NCBI GenBank assembly: GCA_015657395.1 | Contig: JADLKI010000012.1 | Coordinates: 58,581-69,824, forward strand | From: Spirochaetales bacterium | Lineage (GTDB): Bacteria > Spirochaetota > Spirochaetia > Treponematales > Rectinemataceae | Length of the DNA stretch: 11,244 nt | Direction: 5' to 3' | In this document: positions 6,471 through 11,244 of the stretch, one piece after another | Layout: each line of letters opens with the position of its first letter | How positions within the stretch are numbered: position 1 is the stretch's first letter | Made by a program: the position numbers and the translations under genes | The notes under the pieces: generated by a model | Seen by the model: only the letters and a program-made list of their open reading frames with translations | The model's database searches: none | What the model was told of the DNA's origin: nothing

Positions 6471-6862
6471 ACATCCTTCTCGACACGCACTATCTTCTAT
6501 GGTCATTTATCGACACCACAAAACTTGAAAAAAGGATATATGATCTTTTAGTGGCTGAAGAGAATGATATCTTCTACAGTCAAGCGAGTTTATGGGAAAT
6601 ATCGATCAAATATACGTTGGGGAAACTGACGCTCGAAGGGATTACGCCCGAAGAATTCTATCATGAACTGAAAAACAGTGATTTCAAGTGTCGGCGATTT
6701 ATGAACGATGAGCTCGTAGAATTTTATAAGCTGCCAATAGAGCACCGAGATCCTTTTGACCGGATCATGATATGGCAGGCGATAAAATCAGAGTATTCTT
6801 TCTTAACACACGACAGCCAAGCAGAAAAATATGTTCAATACGGATTGAAAATACTTTCCTAA
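6467..6862 (+). CDS. vapC: PIN-domain ribonuclease toxin, VapC-like (Sll0205 type)
   Basis: The 131-residue product has the motif set of the Sll0205-type PIN group: LLDTHYLLW (4-12), SQASLWEISIKYTLGKL (38-54), HRDPFDRIMIWQA (93-105) and LTHD (113-116). The four acidic residues expected to bind Mg/Mn for RNA cleavage are all present: D6, E44, D98 and D116. The enzyme therefore looks intact. Such toxins inhibit translation by cutting RNA; the target here is unknown. It is paired with a Phd-type rather than a VapB-type antitoxin, a combination common for this PIN subgroup. The gene is AT-rich relative to its neighbours and ends 24 bp from the convergent ATPase gene, suggesting a module inserted between two operons. 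Confidence 0.85.
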   Translation: MNILLDTHYLLWSFIDTTKLEKRIYDLLVAEENDIFYSQASLWEISIKYTLGKLTLEGITPEEFYHELKNSDFKCRRFMNDELVEFYKLPIEHRDPFDRIMIWQAIKSEYSFLTHDSQAEKYVQYGLKILS

Positions 6863-6886
6863 GACAGCGAAGCCCGGCGGCCGGCA

Positions 6887-7984
6887 TCATTCGGCCGGCA
6901 GCACCCGGACAAGCTTCTCGTCGAAGCCGATCCAGACCGTTTCGCCTTCGGAGGGGATGGTCTTGCCCGAGGGGTCGTCGAGCTGAACGAGGATCTCGCC
7001 CGCATCGGTCTTCACATAGATTTCGACACTCGAGCCGAGGTACACGCGCGCGGTGACCAGCCCCGTCGCCACGGCCTCTCCCCTCCCGACCAGCCGCAGC
7101 GACTCAGGCCGCGCCATCACGACCACGCGCGCTCCCGCGCCCAGCCCCTCTGCCGCCGAACCCGCGCGCACCTGCCGTCCGCCCACCGTGCACAGCGCTC
7201 TGCCGTCGGCCTCCATCCCTTCCAGCTGAGCCGGGAAAAACGCCACCTTGCCCACAAAGCCGGCCACGAACATCGAGACGGGGCGCTCGTAGATATCGCC
7301 GGGCGAACCTATCTGCTGAATCCTGCCGTCGCGCATCACGATGACGCGGTCCGAAAGGCTCATCGCCTCGATTCTGTCGTGCGTGACGTAGATCGCGGTG
7401 ATGCCGAGCGATTTCTGGATGCGCCGGATCTCCACCCGCATCTGCTCGCGCAGAAGGGCGTCGAGGTTCGAAAGCGGCTCGTCGAGGAGCAGAACCTGCG
7501 GCTCGACCACGAGCGAGCGCGCGAGCGCCACGCGCTGCTGCTGCCCGCCGGAAAGTCGTCCCGGCGCCCTGCGGGCGAGATCGGAGAGGCCCACCAGCTC
7601 GAGGACAGCCTCCACTCGCTCCTTTATCTCGCTCTGCGGGAGCTTGCGGATCCTGAGGCCGTAGGCGATGTTGTCGAACACGTCCATATGGGGGAAAAGC
7701 CCGTACGACTGAAACACGGTGGCCGTCTGCCTGCCGTTCGGCGGCAGAAAGGTCACGTCGCTGTCGCCGATGAGGATTCTGCCTTTTGTCGGCAGTTCGA
7801 AACCGCCGATCATGCGGAGCGTCGTGGTCTTGCCGCAGCCCGATGGGCCGAGCAGGGTCACAAGCTCGCCTGGCTTCACGTCGAAATTCGCATTTTCGAC
7901 GGCATGGACCTCCGCCCTGGTCTTCGGGTCCCTGAATATCTTGGTCACACTGGAGAGCGTCACGGGCACGGATTTTGCTGCCAT
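6887..7984 (-). CDS. ABC importer ATPase with TOBE domain (FbpC/PotA/PhnT-like)
   Basis: The 365-residue product energises the importer encoded upstream on the same strand. The ATPase domain has Walker A GPSGCGKTT (46-54), Q92 in FQSYGLFPHM, signature LSGGQQQ (144-150), Walker B VLLLDEP (164-170) and H202 in YVTHD. About residues 240-365 form the TOBE-type regulatory/substrate-sensing region (ARPESLRLV near 291-299). This matches the CUT1-like ferric iron/2-aminoethylphosphonate/polyamine group. After the H-loop the sequence is THDRIEA rather than the usual THDQEEA, a small deviation. I chose ATG 7984 because AAAGGA lies 6 nt upstream; an in-frame ATG five codons earlier (7999) has no ribosome-binding site. 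It follows the permease after a 129-bp gap and ends tail-to-tail with the toxin gene. Confidence 0.9.
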   Translation of the reverse strand: MAAKSVPVTLSSVTKIFRDPKTRAEVHAVENANFDVKPGELVTLLGPSGCGKTTTLRMIGGFELPTKGRILIGDSDVTFLPPNGRQTATVFQSYGLFPHMDVFDNIAYGLRIRKLPQSEIKERVEAVLELVGLSDLARRAPGRLSGGQQQRVALARSLVVEPQVLLLDEPLSNLDALLREQMRVEIRRIQKSLGITAIYVTHDRIEAMSLSDRVIVMRDGRIQQIGSPGDIYERPVSMFVAGFVGKVAFFPAQLEGMEADGRALCTVGGRQVRAGSAAEGLGAGARVVVMARPESLRLVGRGEAVATGLVTARVYLGSSVEIYVKTDAGEILVQLDDPSGKTIPSEGETVWIGFDEKLVRVLPAE

Positions 7985-8113
7985 ATCATTTCCTTTCATT
8001 ACAACAAGTTAATTGAGCGGCGCGAACACGATGGGCGCGCTCACTGCCCTCGGAACGGGACCACCTTCGCGCCGGCGCCGCCTCGGCGGGCCCTGCAGAA
8101 CTTTTGCACAACT
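7985..8113 (-). other. Intercistronic region between permease and ATPase genes
   Basis: These 129 bp lie inside the leftward operon and show no ORF. Two GC-rich inverted repeats are visible. GAGCG...CGCTC at 8015-8042 is about 8 bp with one bulged base. CCGCC/GGCGG at 8078-8089 has a tight loop, next to the self-palindrome GCGCCGGCGC. Neither is followed by a T-tract on the minus strand, so termination is not expected. The last 15 bp contain the ATPase Shine-Dalgarno. Possible roles are mRNA processing or stability; no specific element is recognised. Confidence 0.35.
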
Positions 8114-10318
8114 TCACTGCGTGGTCACCGTCTTTTCCAGAAACTCGCTCTGTCGGACCAAAAGCCGCATGAGCCCGAACACCGCCAACACGATGATGAT
8201 CAGCGTCGTCGAGAGGACACTCGCCAGGCCGAAGCGCAGGTTCTCGGAAAAATTGTAGATCTGGATCGTGATGTGGTACCAGCGCGCGCTGATCAGGAAA
8301 ATGATGGCCGAAACCGCCGTCATCGAGCGCACAAAGGTGTAGGACATGCTCGAAATGAAAGCGGGCCGTATCAGCGGCAGGATGATGGTCCGGAAAATCG
8401 TCGCCTGGTCCGCGCCGAGGTCCGCGGCGGCCTCTTCGATCGACGGATCGATCTGGCGCAGGGCAGCGACGCCCCCCTCCAGACCGACGGGCAGCTCCCT
8501 GATGACGTAGTTGATGACCAGAACCGCGCCCGTGCCGACGAGGAGGAGCGGCGGCTTGTTGAACGCCAGGATGAAACTGATGCCGACCAGCGTGCCGGGG
8601 ATCGCGAACGGCGTCATGATGAGCGACTCGAGGATGCGCTTGCCGGGGAATTTCTTGCGCACGAGGATCACGGCCGCCACCATCGACAGGATGCCCGCTA
8701 TCGGCGTCGCGATTCCGGCCAGTGTGATGGTCGAGACCAGGGCCTGCCTGCCCCGCGTCAGCGCCTCACCGATATTCACGAGCGTAAAGCTGTAGTCGAT
8801 GCCCCAGTTTTTCACGAAGCAGCCCGCGACGATGGTCGCGTACAGGCCGACGATGAGCCCGCTCACCACCGCGACAAAACCCGTCAGCGCCCTCCTCGCT
8901 CCGGGAGAAGCGAGGTCCGAGAGCCGTGTCGAAGGCTTGCCCGTCACGACCACGAAGGATTTTTTGCTCACCCACCTGCGCTGCACGAGGAATGCCGTCA
9001 GCGTCGGCAGAAGCAGGAGGAGGGAGAGAGCCGCGCCGTTGTTGAGGCGGCTCATGCCGGTCACCTCGATGTAGGACTCGACCGAGAGCACGTGGTACGA
9101 GCCCGAGAGCAGGAGGGGGTTCGCGAAGTCCGCGAGCGAGTTGGTGAACACGAGGAGCCAGCTCGAAAGCAGCCCCGGCGCGGCGAGCGGCAGCGTCACG
9201 TGCGAAAAGGTGTGCCATCTCGACGCATTGAGGTCGAGCGAGGCGTCCTCCAGCGTCGAGTCGATCGCCTGCAGCACCCCCTGCATCGTCAAAAACGCGA
9301 TGGGGAACATGCTTATCGTCTGCACGAGCGCGAGCCCGCCGAGGCCGTAGATATTGAAATTCTGCAGCCCGAGCAGCTGCTTCGTGATGATCCCGTTCTT
9401 CCCGAAGAGCAGAATGATCGACAGGGTCAGGGAAAAGGGCGGCGAGATCACCGGCATGGTCGCGAGCGCGGTCACCAGCTTCTTGCCCTTCATGCTGGTG
9501 CGCGCCACCGCAAAGGCGTACATGAAGCCGATAAAGGTCGAGATGGTCGCGGTCACGATGCCGAGCTGGACCGAGCCCCAGAGCGCCTGCAGATACTGCC
9601 TGTTCGAAAGAATCGTCTTCCACACGTCCAGGCTGAACCGGCCTTCCCTGACGAGCGTGAGCCGCACCGCCTCGAAGAGCGGATACGCGACGAAGGCGAC
9701 GACCACTGCGGACAGCACAAGAATCGCATACCCGCTTATCGGGTCGCGCGAAAACGTCGCGATGCCGAACCCCAGGGCAAACAGCACGAAGGCCACCAGG
9801 GCGAGGGTCTGCACGAGCCTTCCGTAGGCGACATAGCCGCTCGAATCCAGCGCCGCGAGGAGCGTCGCGCGCGCCGAACCGTTCTCCTCGTCGGGGACGG
9901 GAGCGACCATGAGCGTGTAGGGCACTCCCGAGAACGAGACTTTTTCCGGCCACCTGAACACCTCGAGGTACGAGACCGATTCGGCGGCATGCTCTGCAGT
10001 CGCCGCGTTTGCCGGAAGTCCCAATATGTCGAAGAGCGCGCTGTCTCCGCCCACGCTCTCGCTTCCCTCTTCGCCCGGAACGCCCCGTATCACGAAAAAG
10101 CGGTTGCCCGCATACGTCCCGGCGAGCTGCCCGGACCAGTCTGCCAAGTCCTCATCGTCTTTGGGCGCCGAAGCAGTCATGGCCCTGACCAGCGATGTCA
10201 TCTCCTTGACTGAGTTCTTTTCGAAGGTGTTTTGAAGAGTGGAGAAAATCCAGTATTCCCCCGCGGCAAAGATGGCGCAGACCACGGCAAACACAATCAG
10301 CTTTTTCTTGGTAAACAC
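8114..10318 (-). CDS. Double-domain ABC permease (FbpB/PhnU-V-like) with extra N-terminal extracytoplasmic region
   Basis: The 734-residue protein is a tandem of two binding-protein-dependent permease domains. Each has an EAA coupling loop: LEDASLDLNASRWHTFSHVT starting at 356, and IEEAAADLGADQATIFRTII starting at 627. This is the architecture of FbpB/AfuB-type permeases for ferric iron, aminoethylphosphonate or sugar phosphate. Unusually, a first membrane helix (about 7-25) is followed by about 140 hydrophilic residues (26-168) before the canonical helices begin near 169; these should lie outside the membrane. Ordinary FbpB proteins of about 500-560 residues lack this part. I place the start at GTG 10318, because AGAGGA sits 5 nt upstream and the peptide begins MFTKKK before the first helix. 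The longer in-frame opening to 10426 merely reads through repeat copy 2. Its binding protein lies upstream and its ATPase downstream. Confidence 0.87.
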   Translation of the reverse strand: MFTKKKLIVFAVVCAIFAAGEYWIFSTLQNTFEKNSVKEMTSLVRAMTASAPKDDEDLADWSGQLAGTYAGNRFFVIRGVPGEEGSESVGGDSALFDILGLPANAATAEHAAESVSYLEVFRWPEKVSFSGVPYTLMVAPVPDEENGSARATLLAALDSSGYVAYGRLVQTLALVAFVLFALGFGIATFSRDPISGYAILVLSAVVVAFVAYPLFEAVRLTLVREGRFSLDVWKTILSNRQYLQALWGSVQLGIVTATISTFIGFMYAFAVARTSMKGKKLVTALATMPVISPPFSLTLSIILLFGKNGIITKQLLGLQNFNIYGLGGLALVQTISMFPIAFLTMQGVLQAIDSTLEDASLDLNASRWHTFSHVTLPLAAPGLLSSWLLVFTNSLADFANPLLLSGSYHVLSVESYIEVTGMSRLNNGAALSLLLLLPTLTAFLVQRRWVSKKSFVVVTGKPSTRLSDLASPGARRALTGFVAVVSGLIVGLYATIVAGCFVKNWGIDYSFTLVNIGEALTRGRQALVSTITLAGIATPIAGILSMVAAVILVRKKFPGKRILESLIMTPFAIPGTLVGISFILAFNKPPLLLVGTGAVLVINYVIRELPVGLEGGVAALRQIDPSIEEAAADLGADQATIFRTIILPLIRPAFISSMSYTFVRSMTAVSAIIFLISARWYHITIQIYNFSENLRFGLASVLSTTLIIIVLAVFGLMRLLVRQSEFLEKTVTTQ

Positions 10319-10323
10319 CTGAG

Positions 10324-10329
10324 TCCTCT
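10324..10329 (-). promoter_or_regulatory. Shine-Dalgarno that fixes a GTG start for the permease
   Basis: On the minus strand AGAGGA is followed after 5 nt by GTG (10318-10316). It is the only start in this region with a good ribosome-binding site. It places the coding start just downstream, in transcript direction, of repeat copy 2, so the repeat stays entirely non-coding. Confidence 0.7.
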
Positions 10330-10343
10330 TTCTCAAATGAGCC

Positions 10344-10473
10344 GAGCCAATTTCAAAAGTCGGTTCCTTTTGAAATTGGCTTTGCATTTGCTCCGGTTTC
10401 TTTGAAACCGTACACAAATGCTGCAATAAAAGGTTGCTCTTTCAAAACTCATCCGACTTTTGAAAGAGCCTCA
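10344..10473. repeat. 130-bp structured dispersed repeat, copy 2
   Basis: This is the second copy of the element at 288-417, with 119 of 130 bases identical and no gaps. Its hairpins are more perfect than in copy 1. H1 (10346-10380) has a perfect 14-bp stem GCCAATTTCAAAAG with a 7-nt loop. H2 (10384-10421) pairs GCATTTG with CAAATGC outside a 3/4 internal loop and CGGTTTC with GAAACCG inside, around TTT. H3 (10436-10469) has a perfect 12-bp stem GCTCTTTCAAAA with a 10-nt loop. The end sequences 10344-10363 and 10453-10472 are inverted repeats matching at 17 of 20 positions. It lies between the binding-protein and permease genes of the leftward operon, so it would be transcribed as the complementary three-hairpin RNA. 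No target-site duplication is evident. Confidence 0.85.
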
Positions 10474-10496
10474 AGCCTTTGAAAACCAGTCATAGC

Positions 10497-10545
10497 AAAA
10501 GCCGGACCGCCGCGGAGCATCATCCACAGGGTCCGGCCGTTTTTT
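10497..10545 (-). terminator. Terminator-like hairpin after the binding-protein gene
   Basis: GCCGGACC (10501-10508) pairs with GGTCCGGC (10530-10537) in an 8-bp GC-rich stem with a 21-nt loop. On the minus strand, which carries the binding-protein message, the stem is followed by TTTT. On the plus strand it is followed by CG and then six T (10540-10545). It starts about 25 bp past the binding-protein stop. It may terminate partially, letting more binding protein than permease be made, and could also stop plus-strand transcription. The short T-run for the leftward direction makes full termination uncertain. Confidence 0.55.
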
Positions 10546-10561
10546 CTCAACACAGGAACGA

Positions 10562-11244
10562 TCAGCGCTTCGAACCGATCTCTTTTATCCAGCGCTCGAG
10601 CAGACGGTCTTTATTGGCCGCGTCCCAGACGACATCCTGACTGACAGTCTTGATTTCGCTGATGCTGAAGGCTTTCGGGTTTTTCTTGGCGATCTTCGAG
10701 ACCGGAATGACATACCACTTCGCGATGATTTCCTGGGCCTTGGGCGAGAGCACCCAGTCATAGAGCTTCTTGGCATTGACGGGATCCGGACCGCCCTTCA
10801 CCAGGGACATCGAGGCGATTTCATAGCCGGTGCCCTCGGAGGGGAAGGTGATGGTGACATCCGCGCCTTCCACTTTGAGCTTGACATTGTCGTGCGCGTA
10901 GCCGATCGCAACGGGGATCTCACCGATCGCGACGCTCTTGCCGGGGGCAGAGCCGGATTTGGTGTACTGGTCGATGTTGGCATCGAGCTTGTTCAGATAG
11001 TCGAAGACCTTGTTCTCATCGCCGCCCAACACATAGCGCAGGGTCGTGAGGGTGTTGTATGCCGTGCCGGAAGTCGTGGGATTCGGCATGCGGATCTTTC
11101 CCTTGTAGACCGGTTTCAGAAGATCCGCCCACGAGGTCGGCGGAACAATCCCCTGCTCTTTTGCGACCTTATTGTTGGTCACAAAGCACAGTGGCCCGAT
11201 GTACAGACCCACCCAGTAATTTTCGGGATCGCGGAACTGCAGTG
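10562..11244 (-). CDS. ABC transporter periplasmic binding protein, Fe3+/aminoethylphosphonate type (C-terminal part)
   Basis: The frame is open from the right edge to a TGA at 10562, giving about 227 C-terminal residues; the signal peptide and N-terminal lobe are outside the window. Recognisable features are VTNNKVAKEQG, PTSWADLLKPVYKGKIRMPNP, TTSGTAYNTL, VAIGEIPVAIGYAHDN and SLVKGGPDPVNAKKLYDWVLS with KAQE after it, all typical of the FbpA/AfuA/PhnS-like group of binding proteins. The paired tyrosines that bind iron in classical FbpA are not obvious; the corresponding area reads IGYAHDN. Ferric iron is therefore not secured, and a phosphonate, sugar phosphate or other anion is equally possible. 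An internal GTG near 11212 is not a real start. It is the first visible gene of the leftward transporter operon and is followed by a terminator-like hairpin and repeat copy 2. Confidence 0.87.
   Translation of the reverse strand, partial: LQFRDPENYWVGLYIGPLCFVTNNKVAKEQGIVPPTSWADLLKPVYKGKIRMPNPTTSGTAYNTLTTLRYVLGGDENKVFDYLNKLDANIDQYTKSGSAPGKSVAIGEIPVAIGYAHDNVKLKVEGADVTITFPSEGTGYEIASMSLVKGGPDPVNAKKLYDWVLSPKAQEIIAKWYVIPVSKIAKKNPKAFSISEIKTVSQDVVWDAANKDRLLERWIKEIGSKR

Noticed and set aside
6878..6899. GC-rich inverted repeat (GCCGGC...GCCGGC) between the toxin and ATPase stops as a bidirectional terminator
   Set aside because: The stem is only 6 bp, both arms are self-complementary, it spans the ATPase stop codon, and there is no T-tract on either strand. 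Termination cannot be supported.
6772..7056. Plus-strand 94-codon frame overlapping the toxin end and the ATPase gene
   Set aside because: Arg/Ser-rich shadow frame overlapping two supported genes, with no ribosome-binding site or motif.
7379..10213. Plus-strand open frame of 944 codons
   Set aside because: It runs antisense across two clear ABC genes. The predicted product is Arg/His/Asp/Glu-rich with no domain, as expected for the shadow of GC-rich coding sequence.
10319..10426. N-terminal extension of the permease by 36 codons
   Set aside because: Those codons are repeat copy 2 and its flank. The GTG at 10318 has a good Shine-Dalgarno and starts directly before the first membrane helix.

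Overview
The window is a GC-rich, densely packed bacterial stretch. A cleavable signal peptide without a lipobox on one solute-binding protein, and three or four ABC systems, suggest a diderm (Gram-negative-type), probably anaerobic or respiratory bacterium. The polyprenyltransferase/UbiD/UbiX trio resembles the late menaquinone (futalosine-type) gene sets of Deltaproteobacteria and some other diderm anaerobes. I cannot fix the phylum from sequence alone.

Left edge (1-458): the 5' end of a minus-strand LolD/MacB-type ABC ATPase, then a divergent intergenic region. That region holds a consensus extended -10 for the leftward gene, a 130-bp structured repeat, and a -35/-10 pair for the rightward operon whose -10 lies almost on the ubiD start codon.

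Rightward operon (459-6163): five tightly packed or overlapping genes. They are ubiD-type decarboxylase, UbiA-type polyprenyltransferase, UbiX-type prenyl-FMN synthase, a NitT/TauT-type periplasmic binding protein, and one polypeptide carrying both the ATPase and the permease of the matching importer. The enzymes would prenylate an aromatic acid and then decarboxylate it with the prFMN cofactor that UbiX makes. The co-directional importer suggests, but does not prove, uptake of a quinone precursor or related aromatic. A near-perfect 32-bp palindrome sits at the ubiD/ubiA junction.

Middle (6190-6862): an AT-richer Phd/YefM-type antitoxin and PIN-domain (VapC-like) toxin pair with a 20-bp palindrome overlapping its likely promoter. 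It looks like an inserted module.

Leftward operon (11244-6887, minus strand): a Fe3+/2-aminoethylphosphonate/polyamine-type ABC importer in the order binding protein (cut by the window edge), double-length permease with an unusual N-terminal extracytoplasmic region, and ATPase with TOBE domain. Between binding protein and permease lie a terminator-like hairpin and a second copy of the 130-bp repeat.

The most unusual element is the repeat pair (288-417 and 10344-10473): same length, same orientation, 11 differences, three consecutive hairpins, imperfect terminal inverted repeats, and one compensatory base-pair change between copies. No tRNA, rRNA, CRISPR array or recognisable IS transposase was seen.
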